From Anoxybacillus flavithermus (GTDB lineage: Bacteria > Bacillota > Bacilli > Bacillales > Anoxybacillaceae), in assembly GCF_002742685.1 (NCBI RefSeq), contig NZ_PEDM01000024.1, forward strand, positions 1 through 43,942: a stretch of DNA of 43,942 nucleotides, in the 5' to 3' direction. The position numbers and the translations under genes are program-made. The number at the start of each line of letters is the position of its first letter. Within the stretch, counting starts at the first letter, position 1. Below the pieces are notes generated by a model that searched no databases, was not told the DNA's origin, and saw only the letters and a program-made list of their open reading frames with translations. Positions 1-8,387 of this stretch are shown piece by piece.

Positions 1-1526
1 AGCATTTCGGTCATTTTCATTTGCCTAAAATGCCCCTCAAACTGTCGAACTCGGGATTTTAGTTCTGTCACCATTCCCGCTGAAGCATGGTGCAAGTCAT
101 GGCAATGGAACATCCAATTTCCCGGATTATTCGCTTTAAACGCGACGACATATTCTTCACCAGGGTTTACATTTAACGAATCCTTAATCAATGGAGAGCC
201 TGTGACTGGCTTACCGTTTTTGCTTAATACTTGGAAGAAATGTCCGTGTAAATGCATTGGGTGTACATCCATAGGTGAATTGTTCACTATTTTTACTTTT
301 ACTAAATCTCCTGTCTTCACATTAATAGGCGCTGTGTCAGGATACGTTTTCCCGTTAATCGTGAAAATCATCCCATTTTTCCCCATCGCCGTTCCTAAAT
401 CCATCGTGTACTCTACATCATATTTTTGGTTTAACGTAAATGGGCCTGCTTCATATTTTCCGTATGTTGTCATATCCACAACAGGAAGGTTTTCCTTTGC
501 GTTCGCTTTGTCCGTATTGCTTGCTTGTCCTTCGTATTGAATGTTCACTTTCATGCCATCAGTACCTTTCATATCTCCATGGCATTCTAATAACCATTCT
601 CCTGGATTATCGGCGATAAACTCAATATCGTAACGCTCACCCGGAGCGATATTCAACAGTTCATCTTTGATTAGTTGCGGGTTTTTTAATGGCTGACCAT
701 CCGTTGCGACAATTTGAAACGTATGTCCGTGTAAATGAAGCTTGTGGGACATGTACCCTGCATTGACAAGACGAAGTCGCACTTTTTCGCCTTTTTTCAC
801 TTTTAACGGTTTGATAGCTGTTCCGCTTTTTCCGTTAATCGTGAAAATATCGTACATACTCATATCATGCATCATCGAGCTATTGCCGTGATGCATATTT
901 GTATGATTGGCTTGTTCAGTCGTTGATGCTTGTTGTTGGCTCATCCATTCATCTAATACGAGCGTGTAATCTCGATCGACTTGTTCTCCTTCTTTTGGTT
1001 CAACGATTAATGTACCGTATAATCCTTTGTCCACTTGCTCGGCACTTTTTTGATGCGAATGATACCAATACGTTCCAGGTACAGTTGCCGTAAATTCATA
1101 CGTAAACGTTTCCCCCGGTTTAATGGCATCCATAGTCATTCCAGGCACACCATCTTGATCGTTAGGGACAGGGTAGCCGTGCCAATGAATCGCCGTCGGC
1201 TCAGGCAATTCGTTTTTAAAAATAATTTTCACGCGATCCCCTTGTTTTACGCGGATTTGCGCACCGGGTACCGATCCATTATACGTGTATACTGGGAGTT
1301 TGACTTGATCGTTGATTTGTAATAACGCTTCCTTCGCAGTAAGGTGAATCTCTTTCTCGGATAGCACTTCTGTATTCGTTGCTAAAGGCAATTGCTTCCC
1401 TTCATTAGAAGCATTCTCTTTTTTCATATGCATGTTGGACGTGTCGTGTCCTTGCATCGTATTGGAGCAAGCTGCACTAATTGCAACAACTCCCGCCAAA
1501 ACAGTTCCTAACAATAATTTCTTCAT
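1..1526 (-). CDS. Multicopper oxidase lipoprotein (C-terminus cut by window edge)
   Basis: Laccase-like multicopper oxidase, expected to oxidise a substrate such as Cu(I) or phenolics outside the membrane while reducing O2 to water. The reverse strand is open from an ATG at 1526, preceded by GGAGGG, to base 1 (508 codons). The N-terminus is a lipoprotein signal: two Lys, a hydrophobic stretch and a lipobox ending in AISAAC. Copper motifs occur in family order: HWHG, WYHSH, HPMHLHGHFF and finally HCHDLHHASAGM, which carries the type 1 Cys and axial Met. About 15-20 residues follow that motif, so little is missing. A His/Met-rich insert lies mid-protein (near 840-905) and could bind extra copper. 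The substrate cannot be told from sequence. Confidence 0.93.
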   Translation of the reverse strand, partial: MKKLLLGTVLAGVVAISAACSNTMQGHDTSNMHMKKENASNEGKQLPLATNTEVLSEKEIHLTAKEALLQINDQVKLPVYTYNGSVPGAQIRVKQGDRVKIIFKNELPEPTAIHWHGYPVPNDQDGVPGMTMDAIKPGETFTYEFTATVPGTYWYHSHQKSAEQVDKGLYGTLIVEPKEGEQVDRDYTLVLDEWMSQQQASTTEQANHTNMHHGNSSMMHDMSMYDIFTINGKSGTAIKPLKVKKGEKVRLRLVNAGYMSHKLHLHGHTFQIVATDGQPLKNPQLIKDELLNIAPGERYDIEFIADNPGEWLLECHGDMKGTDGMKVNIQYEGQASNTDKANAKENLPVVDMTTYGKYEAGPFTLNQKYDVEYTMDLGTAMGKNGMIFTINGKTYPDTAPINVKTGDLVKVKIVNNSPMDVHPMHLHGHFFQVLSKNGKPVTGSPLIKDSLNVNPGEEYVVAFKANNPGNWMFHCHDLHHASAGMVTELKSRVRQFEGHFRQMKMTEM

Positions 1527-1650
1527 CGCTTTCCCTCCATCCACTTGTATCGTATCATCATCATAAAAAAGAAATGTGCAAAATGTATGGAGAAAAATAC
1601 GTAGTTTGTTTCTTGTGCTCTATGCATACAATAGCATAAGAAAGGGGAAT

Positions 1651-2067
1651 ATGAAAATGAAAAAATGGATCGTTATGTTGATGAGTTTTCTTCTTTCTGC
1701 TTGCAGTATATCGAAAGCAGAGAAACAAGATGCGTATAAAGAAGGAGATCACATTGCATACGAAGTAGTTACAGCCGAACAACTTCCACAGCATGTGAAA
1801 GCGTTGTATGAAAAACAGCATAAACAATTTCAAACGTATACCGTTCAACAAGAAGGTGTGACGTATGTTGTCATTCATCTCGGTGAGAGAAGGACGGGCG
1901 GATATGAGGTTGAGGTGATTGATGTACGATACGAAAAAGGGAAGGCGATCGTTTCCTATAAAGAACGAAAGCCTGCGCCTGATGCGATTGTTACTCAAGC
2001 GTTAACATATCCGAAAGTGGCAATAAAAATAAAAACATCTGTGCCAATCGAAATAAAAAAGAAATAG
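1651..2067 (+). CDS. PrcB-like domain lipoprotein
   Basis: Secreted lipoprotein of 138 residues. The ATG at 1651 is chosen because AAAGGGG lies just upstream and the protein then begins with a clean lipoprotein signal (Lys-rich start, hydrophobic stretch, LLSAC). An in-frame ATG at 1576 would add an implausible 25-residue leader. The C-terminal half (GERRTGGYEVEV, then PAPDAIVTQALTYP) matches my recollection of the PrcB C-terminal domain, first known as a protease-complex subunit in Treponema and common in Bacillus envelope lipoproteins. It is convergent with the downstream FAD oxidoreductase and shares a hairpin terminator with it. The function in this organism is unknown. Confidence 0.75.
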   Translation: MKMKKWIVMLMSFLLSACSISKAEKQDAYKEGDHIAYEVVTAEQLPQHVKALYEKQHKQFQTYTVQQEGVTYVVIHLGERRTGGYEVEVIDVRYEKGKAIVSYKERKPAPDAIVTQALTYPKVAIKIKTSVPIEIKKK

Positions 2068-2094
2068 CTCTATGTATTGTGCATAGAGCTATTT
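2062..2094. terminator. Bidirectional terminator
   Basis: A perfect 13-bp inverted repeat (AAATAGCTCTATG / CATAGAGCTATTT) with a 7-nt loop lies between two convergent genes and overlaps both stop codons. A/T runs at each end let it work on both strands. Confidence 0.8.
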
Positions 2095-3549
2095 GCTTGC
2101 TGAAATGCCATCCGCCACAATCCATCCTGATAATGCACAGCCGAGTGAGCCTGCGCCAGGAAATACTGTGTCCCCGCAAAGCCACAATCCTTCGACATTT
2201 GTTTGCGGTGAATACGTAGACAATAAACTGAAAACACCGTTTGGAATATATCCTCCTACCTTTCCGAACGCCCGATGAGTAAAACGAGAAAATGTCACAG
2301 GTGTGCCGACTAATTGAACATGTATATTCGTTAATGGGAATGTTTTATTGACACGTTGCAATATTTGTTCTGTAAGCATCTTTTTCTGTTCATCATACGC
2401 ATGACGATCCCACCAATGAAGTGGTTCGGTATGGGTCGAAATCGTTATGGAACGTTTTCCAATAGGTGCCATTTGTCGATCGAACGGTGCGGAAGCGGAC
2501 AATAAAAATTGATTTCCTTCACTCATCGGTTTTGTTTGATTGACGATAAATTGGTGGTATAAGCTATCTGTCTGTAAGTCGTCGTCCGCTCCAATATAAA
2601 TGGTGAATGCCCCCCAAGCTGGGCGCTTTTTTTCCTTTTCTTCACGAATCGAAAATATGCGTTTTATTGAATCGTCTAAAATGGAGAAAATACTATGCAG
2701 AGAGCCATTAAATACAACGTGTTTCGCTTCATATGTTTGTTTTCGATTCGTCGTCACAAGCCAATGACGTTGTTTACGAATGGATACGACTTTTTCACGC
2801 ATCCGTTGTTCTCCGCCAAGCTGTTTGTAACGTTCCGCAAGCGCATGAACAACGTTTGCAAGCCCTCCCTCAACGTAAAACGCTCCGCGATGAAATATGC
2901 TTAAGGCGACGGCGCCAAGCAAAGCGGGACAACGCTCAATCGTTGTTTGCACACTGTCAACGAGTTGGCCGTTTAAAAAAGCGATGAACGTTTCATCACG
3001 AATGCCGTAATGTTGGAGTCGTTTCGCAATCGATTGAAACAAAAATGGTGTTGCGCTTATTAGCTTGCTATCTGCTTTTTGCATCGCTTGAAATAACTGT
3101 TTGATCGTTTTGGGAGGAACGATCGGTCGTTTATATACAAACGAAAGCATCGCATCCGCCAGAGAAAACATTTCTTCAAAAAAGCGAACAATGGCTGCGC
3201 TATCTTTTGGAAACTGTCTGGCAATTTCGTCAAACCAACGTTCTTTTTGTTGGTAATATCGAATCGTTCGTTCCGAAAAATGTACGTCCATGATCGTATC
3301 CAATAAATGAACGGGAGGGGGAGATATGTCGAGTTCATGAAATAGTTGTGAAAATACGCCGCCTTCTTCAAATCCCATCCCAAGTGTAGCGCCTGCTTGA
3401 AAACGAAACGACTGTCGCTCGAATTTTCCTGCACATCCACCGAGTTCGCTGGCAGCTTCGATCGAGAGTGTGCGATATCCTTTTTTCGCAAGCAGCGCAC
3501 TTGCGGTCATCCCTCCGAATCCTGTTCCAACAACAATGACATCGTACAA
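2089..3549 (-). CDS. CrtI-like FAD-dependent phytoene desaturase/isomerase-family oxidoreductase
   Basis: FAD oxidoreductase of the phytoene desaturase / carotenoid isomerase family, 486 residues from the chosen start. The N-terminus is a Rossmann FAD fold (YDVIVVGTGFGGMTAS, then E-A-A-S-E-L-G-G near residue 35). The C-terminus has the family signature GLWLCGDTVFPGAGSLG. The start is a TTG at 3549 with AAGGTG about six bases upstream. A longer TTG at 3582 is rejected because it lies inside the apparent promoter. The gene is divergent from a photolyase. This pairing fits light- or redox-linked pigment metabolism, but no phytoene synthase is nearby, so the substrate is open; many Bacillus homologues are simply annotated as NAD(P)/FAD oxidoreductases. 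Confidence 0.82.
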   Translation of the reverse strand: MYDVIVVGTGFGGMTASALLAKKGYRTLSIEAASELGGCAGKFERQSFRFQAGATLGMGFEEGGVFSQLFHELDISPPPVHLLDTIMDVHFSERTIRYYQQKERWFDEIARQFPKDSAAIVRFFEEMFSLADAMLSFVYKRPIVPPKTIKQLFQAMQKADSKLISATPFLFQSIAKRLQHYGIRDETFIAFLNGQLVDSVQTTIERCPALLGAVALSIFHRGAFYVEGGLANVVHALAERYKQLGGEQRMREKVVSIRKQRHWLVTTNRKQTYEAKHVVFNGSLHSIFSILDDSIKRIFSIREEKEKKRPAWGAFTIYIGADDDLQTDSLYHQFIVNQTKPMSEGNQFLLSASAPFDRQMAPIGKRSITISTHTEPLHWWDRHAYDEQKKMLTEQILQRVNKTFPLTNIHVQLVGTPVTFSRFTHRAFGKVGGYIPNGVFSLLSTYSPQTNVEGLWLCGDTVFPGAGSLGCALSGWIVADGISASK

Positions 3550-3573
3550 TATGTTCACCTTCTTTTTCTTTTT

Positions 3574-3605
3574 ATTATACAATTATTAAACAAATATTGT
3601 ACAAT
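3574..3605. promoter_or_regulatory. Overlapping face-to-face promoters within an inverted repeat
   Basis: An imperfect inverted repeat (TTATACAATT at 3575-3584, TATTGTACAA at 3595-3604, N10 between) can be read as a promoter on both strands. Plus: TTATAC (3575-3580), 19 bp, TACAAT (3600-3605). Minus: TTGTAC, 19 bp, TATAAT (complement of 3574-3579). Each -35 box overlaps the other strand's -10 box. Predicted starts leave short leaders to the TTG at 3549 and the ATG at 3638. Spacers of 19 bp are typical of MerR-family regulated promoters. Confidence 0.55.
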
Positions 3606-3637
3606 AAAAACACGTAACATATGAAAGGATGGGATAC

Positions 3638-5032
3638 ATGCATACAGCAGTTGTTTGGTTTCGGCGAGATTTTCGTCTACACGATCATACAGCGCTCATT
3701 CACGCGCTTCAGTGGGCAAAAGAAAGAGAAGGGAAACTTCTTTTTTTCTTTCATTTTGACCCTTATTTTGCAAAAGAACGAACGTATCACCATGAATATT
3801 TTTTTCAAACGGTTGAGCACTTTCGCCAGTCATTACGTGAATACGGCATTCACATGCATGTATTGTATGGGGATACGAATCAAGTATTTACTCGCCTCAT
3901 TCATCATACAAATATGCGTGCAATTTTTTTTAATAAAGATGAAGTCGGGCGTGGAAAAGAGCGGGACGATCACGTCTGTACGTTGTTAAAAAAGCACGGA
4001 GTTGACGTATATGCATACGATGATGCACATATGCATGGCGCATTTGGTGTGCTAAAAGCAGATGGAACGCCTTATAAAGTATATACACCGTATTATCGTG
4101 CCTGGCGGAAACGTCCGAAACGTTTTCCTCTTTCCGTTGACATCGATTTGTTGCGCATGCATATGTTACACATCACACCGCTTTCGGAGGATGATGAGCG
4201 CACGTTTGCGATGTGGCTTGCGCAATGTACAAAGCACTGGGAACGTACGAGCGAACAAGACGCTTTACATGTTTTACAGCAGTTTATCGATACGGCACTC
4301 CCATATTATCATCGGAAACGAGATATCCCGAGCGTTACAGGGACAAGTCGTTTATCTCCACATATAAAAACTGGGACGATTTCTATTCGCACCGTTTTTC
4401 ATGCGGTTGCGCAACAATTTGGCAATGGCTATGATGAAGCAGTAGAAACATATATAAAAGAATTAGCTTGGCGCGATTTTTACCATATGATTTATGCACA
4501 TTTTCCATTTACAAAAACGGAAGCGTTTATAGAAAAGTATCGCCATCTTCCATGGTTGCGTGATCACGAACGTTTTGAAGCGTGGAAAGAAGGAAAAACA
4601 GGTTTTCCACTCGTTGATGCAGGGATGCGTCAATTAAAAGAGGAAGGATGGATGCACAATCGTCTTCGGATGATCGTGGCATCGTTTTTAACAAAAGATT
4701 ACCTTATCGATTGGCGCATGGGGGAGGAATATTTTCACCAGATGTTAATCGACTATGATGAAGCATCAAATATTGGAGGATGGCAATGGGCTGCTTCTGT
4801 CGGGACAGATGCTGTGCCGTATTTTCGCGTCTTTAACCCGATTGAACAATCGAAAAAGTTTGATCCGGATGGCACGTATATTCGCACATATGTCCATGAA
4901 CTCGCTTCTTTCCCTTCGGCACATATTCATGAGCCATGGAAAAGCAACATCAAAACCGACTATCCTGCACCAACAGTAGACCATTCATTGCAACGTCAAC
5001 GTGCGATTGCGTTATTTCAGATGAATGAGTGA
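3638..5032 (+). CDS. phr: Deoxyribodipyrimidine photolyase
   Basis: Class I CPD photolyase, 464 residues; uses FAD and blue light to split UV-induced pyrimidine dimers. The N-terminal alpha/beta antenna domain starts with TAVVWFRRDFRLHDH. The FAD domain shows ELAWRDFYHMI, then W-M-H-N-R-L-R-M-I-V-A-S-F, then IGGWQWAASVGTDA and YFRVFNP, all diagnostic. The ATG at 3638 is preferred over the in-frame ATG at 3629 because AAAGGA (3624-3629) is correctly spaced for 3638 and overlaps 3629. It is transcribed divergently from the CrtI-like gene from an overlapping promoter and ends at a strong terminator. It is probably monocistronic. Confidence 0.95.
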   Translation: MHTAVVWFRRDFRLHDHTALIHALQWAKEREGKLLFFFHFDPYFAKERTYHHEYFFQTVEHFRQSLREYGIHMHVLYGDTNQVFTRLIHHTNMRAIFFNKDEVGRGKERDDHVCTLLKKHGVDVYAYDDAHMHGAFGVLKADGTPYKVYTPYYRAWRKRPKRFPLSVDIDLLRMHMLHITPLSEDDERTFAMWLAQCTKHWERTSEQDALHVLQQFIDTALPYYHRKRDIPSVTGTSRLSPHIKTGTISIRTVFHAVAQQFGNGYDEAVETYIKELAWRDFYHMIYAHFPFTKTEAFIEKYRHLPWLRDHERFEAWKEGKTGFPLVDAGMRQLKEEGWMHNRLRMIVASFLTKDYLIDWRMGEEYFHQMLIDYDEASNIGGWQWAASVGTDAVPYFRVFNPIEQSKKFDPDGTYIRTYVHELASFPSAHIHEPWKSNIKTDYPAPTVDHSLQRQRAIALFQMNE

Positions 5033-5036
5033 TTAT

Positions 5037-5070
5037 AAAAGTCCGCTTCATGAAGTGGGCTTTTATCTTT
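5037..5070 (+). terminator. Intrinsic terminator after phr
   Basis: The stem AAAAGTCCGCTTC / GAAGTGGGCTTTT has a very short loop and is followed by TATCTTT. It closes the photolyase transcript. Confidence 0.8.
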
Positions 5071-5230
5071 TTCGTCATTAGTCAATCAAGTTTGTGGAGG
5101 ATTATAAAACATGGAAAAAGAATAGAAATAAATATCATCTATGCTAGACGTATGTCGTCAAAAAGGGAATGATCGTATAGTACTATTTGTCATCAAGTAA
5201 GGAATAAACGAAGAAGGGAAGGAAAACGAG

Positions 5231-6670
5231 ATGAGAACAGCAATCGAAAGAAAGAAGCTCTATATTAACGGTGAGTGGATCAAAGTGGAGGCGTATACCA
5301 AACTTTTATCCCCGTATTCTGGAGAAGTGTTAGCCGAGATTCCGATTGCTGCCGAACAAGATGTGAAACGTGCGATTGCGGCTGCGTATGAAGCGCGGCA
5401 AGTGATGGCGAAAATGCCAGCACACGAGCGTGCAGCGATTTTAGAGAAAGTTGTAGCTTTATTGCAACAACGCGCCGACGAAGCGGCTACGATCATTGCA
5501 AAAGAAGCCGCAAAACCGATCACGACCGCCAAAGCGGAAGTAGCGCGCACGATTCAAACGTATAAATTTGCGGCGGAAGAGGCGAAGCGAATTCATGGGG
5601 AGACGATTCCCCTTGATGCCGCACCAGGCGGAGAACATCGCGTCGCTTTTACGGTCAGAGAACCGATTGGAGTGATTGGAGCGATTACGCCGTTTAATTT
5701 TCCGATGAATTTAGTAGCACATAAGCTAGGTCCTGCGATTGCATCAGGGAACACGATCGTGTTGAAACCTGCAAGCCAAACGCCGCTTTCTGCCTACTTT
5801 ATTGCCGAATTATTTGAGCAGGCAGGACTGCCAAACGGAGCGCTTAATGTCGTGACGGGGAGCGGAAAAACAGTTGGTGATCAAATTGTGACAGATTCAC
5901 GTGTTCGCATGATCACATTTACAGGAAGCCCTGAAGTAGGGATTGCTATTCGTAACAAAGCTGGCTTAAAACGCGTCACGCTAGAGTTAGGGTCAAACTC
6001 AGCTGTTATTATCGATGAACAAGTCGATATCGAACGAATCATTCCGCGGTGCGTTGTCGGTGCTTTCTCGTTCCAAGGGCAAGTGTGCATTTCGTTGCAA
6101 CGTATTTACGTACATGAAAAACGGTATAAAGAATTCATCGAAAAGTTTGTGACAGCGGTGAAGCAGTTGAAAGTTGGTGACCCGCTTGATCCGAAGACAG
6201 ACGTTTCGGCTCTCATTTCTGAAAAAGATGTCGAGCGTTCGCTAGAGTGGATTGAAGAGGCAAAACGAGGTGGTGCTGTTGTTGCCATTGGTGGGGAGAG
6301 ACAAGGAAATATTTTGTTGCCAACGGTCATTTTAGATGCGGCGCCAACGATGAAAGTATCGTGCCAAGAAGTATTTGCGCCAATTGTTTTGATTAATCAA
6401 GTGTCTTCCGTCGACGAAGCGATTGATCTTGTCAACGATTCACGCTACGGCCTGCAAGCCGGCATCTATACAGACAACGTTCATACTGCTTGGGAAGCAG
6501 CGGAGAAACTGCATGTCGGAGGGGTGATTATTAACGATATTCCAACGTTTCGTGTCGATCATATGCCGTATGGTGGGGTAAAAGAAAGCGGATTTGGGCG
6601 TGAAGGTATTCGATATGCAATCGAAGAAATGACAGAATTAAAGCTGATTATTTTTAATCGGAATCGGTAA
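5231..6670 (+). CDS. NAD(P)-dependent aldehyde dehydrogenase
   Basis: Aldehyde dehydrogenase superfamily protein of 479 residues, the usual length; oxidises an aldehyde to an acid with NAD(P)+. The catalytic Cys is C286 in FQGQVCISLQR and the general base is E252 in LELGSNS. PFNFPMN near residue 155 and FTGSPEVG near 230 form the cofactor site. SNSAVI in place of the usual GGKNP and the QVCISLQR context are seen in the lactaldehyde / phosphonate-aldehyde-like branch, so the substrate is probably a small oxidised aldehyde, but this is uncertain. The start has GGGAAGG upstream. It stands alone between two terminators and is not part of the lysine locus further on. Confidence 0.88.
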   Translation: MRTAIERKKLYINGEWIKVEAYTKLLSPYSGEVLAEIPIAAEQDVKRAIAAAYEARQVMAKMPAHERAAILEKVVALLQQRADEAATIIAKEAAKPITTAKAEVARTIQTYKFAAEEAKRIHGETIPLDAAPGGEHRVAFTVREPIGVIGAITPFNFPMNLVAHKLGPAIASGNTIVLKPASQTPLSAYFIAELFEQAGLPNGALNVVTGSGKTVGDQIVTDSRVRMITFTGSPEVGIAIRNKAGLKRVTLELGSNSAVIIDEQVDIERIIPRCVVGAFSFQGQVCISLQRIYVHEKRYKEFIEKFVTAVKQLKVGDPLDPKTDVSALISEKDVERSLEWIEEAKRGGAVVAIGGERQGNILLPTVILDAAPTMKVSCQEVFAPIVLINQVSSVDEAIDLVNDSRYGLQAGIYTDNVHTAWEAAEKLHVGGVIINDIPTFRVDHMPYGGVKESGFGREGIRYAIEEMTELKLIIFNRNR

Positions 6671-6693
6671 AGAGTGCACAATCGAACAATTTT

Positions 6694-6725
6694 GGCTCTT
6701 GTCGTCTGAAACAAGAGCCGTTTTA
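6694..6725 (+). terminator. Intrinsic terminator after aldehyde dehydrogenase
   Basis: The inverted repeat GGCTCTTGT / ACAAGAGCC with an 8-nt loop is followed by GTTTTAA. It also covers the end of the convergent Uma2 gene. Confidence 0.8.
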
Positions 6726-7292
6726 ATTCCATTCAAGTACATACTTTAATGGAATAGCTAAGTCCTTAAATTGTGCAGAATGCAATGTGTCTTGTTGTCC
6801 GTATGTAGCGTGTCGTTGATACGCCCCTTCCTGCAAATTGTACACATGAATCATTTTGTTAGCAGTATCAACAATCCAATATTCGATAATTTGATATTGT
6901 TGGTAAGTATAAAATTTTTCGTTGTAGTCTTTTAAGGCAGTTGAAGGTGATAATACTTCGACAACAAGCGTAGGCGGTCCGTAACATCCTTTTTTAACAA
7001 TTTGTTTTTTATTGCAAATAACTGCAATATCGGGCTGAACAATATCATCAGGGATTTCATACGTGTCATGTTTGCTAAGAAATACATCAAATGGTGCCAT
7101 AAAAACATAACAATGTTTATTTTGAAAAAAGTGACGTAAAGCAAAATACAATTCCCCCACTACAAATTGATGTTCCGAAGATGGAGCAGGTGTCATATTA
7201 TATGGCTTTCCATTTATCAATTCCCAGCGCCCTTCCCATGTTTTCCAGTCGGCGTAAGAGTAAATTTTGTTCGAGTCAGGGATATTACCCAT
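6723..7292 (-). CDS. Uma2-family (DUF820) restriction-endonuclease-like protein
   Basis: A 189-residue protein of the Uma2/DUF820 family, whose fold is a PD-(D/E)xK nuclease. Seen here: WELINGKPY near residue 23, the strand with VQPDIAVI, then PTLVVEVLSPST with K and Y spaced downstream (KDYNEKFYTYQQY), and EYWIVD. These are the expected active-site positions (E, D, E-x-V, K). The start ATG has a good AGAGGGTG site. Such genes are often multicopy in cyanobacteria and thermophilic Bacillaceae and lie near mobile elements; here a decayed IS3-family element follows. The biological role is not established, and the protein may have lost nuclease activity. Confidence 0.87.
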   Translation of the reverse strand: MGNIPDSNKIYSYADWKTWEGRWELINGKPYNMTPAPSSEHQFVVGELYFALRHFFQNKHCYVFMAPFDVFLSKHDTYEIPDDIVQPDIAVICNKKQIVKKGCYGPPTLVVEVLSPSTALKDYNEKFYTYQQYQIIEYWIVDTANKMIHVYNLQEGAYQRHATYGQQDTLHSAQFKDLAIPLKYVLEWN

Positions 7293-7421
7293 TGTTTCAC
7301 CCTCTTTTTGTATTGAATGGATATATGTTTTGTTTACAATATTTTATAGAGAAACTATAAAAAAAAGCAACCATATATCTTACGGAAGCTCGTCGACAAA
7401 GTAGACAAGCTGATAGAGGGC

Positions 7422-7542
7422 ATTATGTCAAGAAAATAGACACATAAAAATCGAGAAAAATTTTAAAACTCTACTACCACACTTCGTTTGGTGGCTTCTT
7501 GAGAAGGAGAATGATTTGGTAAACCTTTCCCTTTCTCAAGAG
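7422..7542 (-). repeat. Dispersed hairpin repeat, copy 1
   Basis: An about 120-bp block that recurs inverted at 42508-42608. Shared pieces are ATTATGTCAAGAAA (7422-7435), an ACTTCGTTTGG-like segment (7481-7491) and the hairpin with arms CTTGAGAA (7498-7505) and TTCTCAAG (7533-7540). The loop core, read on the minus strand, contains AAAGGTTTACCAAATC. It is probably the terminal part of the IS3-type element above. Confidence 0.7.
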
Positions 7543-7583
7543 TGAAGTTGATGCATCTTCGCATGCTCAATTTGAGACAGTAC

Positions 7584-8031
7584 TCAATAGCGGAATGAAT
7601 TCTCTCCATTCAATGTATTCGAAAATCCGTTGTTTCGCTTTTTTCTTGGTGTAAAAGATTCGTGGAAAATGAGTTTCTTTTTCAAGATGCTGTGAAACGA
7701 TTCGACATATGTGTTGTCATAACCGTTTCCCTTTCGACTCATGCTCGTCTGGATGCCGTATTGCCTCAACATGGCTTAGTATTCATTCGATGCATACTGG
7801 CTCCCTCGATCTGAATAGTGAATCAGACCTGGTTGAGGATTTCGCCGATGAATGGCTCGGTGAAATGCTTTGATCACTAACTCCTTTGGCATGCGCTCGG
7901 AAAGATGCCATCCTACAATTTTACGAGAAAACAAATCCTGATGGATGCGAAATACAGCCAGCCTTCTTTCGTCCGAATATCCGTGATATTCGCCACCGGC
8001 TCATTCACTTCAAACGGCTGATTCAATCGAT
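7584..8031 (-). pseudogene. IS3 OrfB remnant (rve/DDE integrase)
   Basis: The frame from about 8031 gives [21 protein letters not shown], holding the first catalytic Asp, then EGWLYFA. After a frameshift it continues with [19 protein letters not shown] and [11 protein letters not shown] (second Asp), then a stop. The longest surviving open piece (7584-7772) carries SMSRKGNGYDNTYVESFHS with the catalytic Glu. The usual C-terminal NRKRIHSALG-type motif is gone. At least two frameshifts and one stop make it inactive. Confidence 0.8.
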
Positions 8032-8089
8032 TGGGGTACACAGGTCAATGATGCTTCGAGTTAGTGGTTGTCTTATATTTTTTCTTTGT

Positions 8090-8264
8090 TTTTTGGACGA
8101 ATGTTCTCATATTTCATAATTTTGTCCATACTTCGCCACTTGTTTCTGTCCCCTTGTTTCTGAAGGATTTTTGGACTGACTTATGTTTGGGCGATCGCTG
8201 TTCCTTCCTTGACCACTCATTTTACTGCATGTATTTTGAATTCTTTATCAAAACGCCTTGTCAT
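8090..8264 (-). pseudogene. IS3 OrfA remnant (helix-turn-helix transposase subunit)
   Basis: The conceptual translation from the ATG at 8264 starts MTRRFDKEFKIHAVK, then a stop, then VVKEGTAIAQT, another stop, then VSPKILQK. This is the start of an IS3-family OrfA (DNA-binding subunit) with two in-frame stops and later frame disruption. GAGGAG precedes the start. It cannot make an intact protein. Confidence 0.65.
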
Positions 8265-8387
8265 TATAGACACTCCTCATCATTGATCGATTTACTATAC
8301 ATTTCTTTATTCGTTGTGGCGATAATCTAGACTAACATCAATTTTTTATGCTTACTTGATTTTATCTAGCACCACGGGTAAATCTAT

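Larger units (their letters stand above)
7422..8340 (-). mobile_element. Decayed IS3-family insertion sequence (remnant)
   Basis: On the minus strand this stretch reads as a degenerate IS3-type element: an OrfA-like start (from 8264), then a broken integrase core (about 8031 to 7584) with recognisable D, D and E positions. A 120-bp non-coding end containing a hairpin follows. Outer borders are approximate: TGTCAAGAAA near 7427 and TGTTAGTCTAGA near 8336 on opposite strands both begin with TG, but the terminal repeat match is weak. Part of the low-coordinate end recurs at 42508-42608. Confidence 0.7.

Noticed and set aside
202-1322. Several plus-strand open frames in the first 1.3 kb
   Set aside because: All are antisense to the multicopper oxidase, whose copper motifs are unmistakable on the minus strand.
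1561-1998. Long open frame on the minus strand opposite the PrcB-like gene
   Set aside because: It lies antisense to a gene with a clear lipoprotein signal and ribosome site, has an unlikely His/Phe/Arg-rich composition and no ribosome site of its own.
3060-3500. Second open frame within the CrtI-like gene
   Set aside because: Same-strand overlap in another frame inside a gene with strong FAD motifs; composition is unlike a real protein.
3550-3582. Upstream TTG start for the CrtI-like protein
   Set aside because: It would add a Lys-rich 11-residue tail encoded by the promoter itself and lacks a ribosome site; TTG 3549 has AAGGTG at the right distance.
5111-5125. ATG after GGAGGATTATAAAAC near 5111
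   Set aside because: A good-looking ribosome site, but the frame stops after four codons; too short to call a gene or leader peptide without more evidence.
7886-8330. Two plus-strand open frames of 77 and 88 codons
   Set aside because: They lie opposite the decayed IS3 OrfA/OrfB, have no ribosome sites and arise from the reverse complement of transposase sequence.
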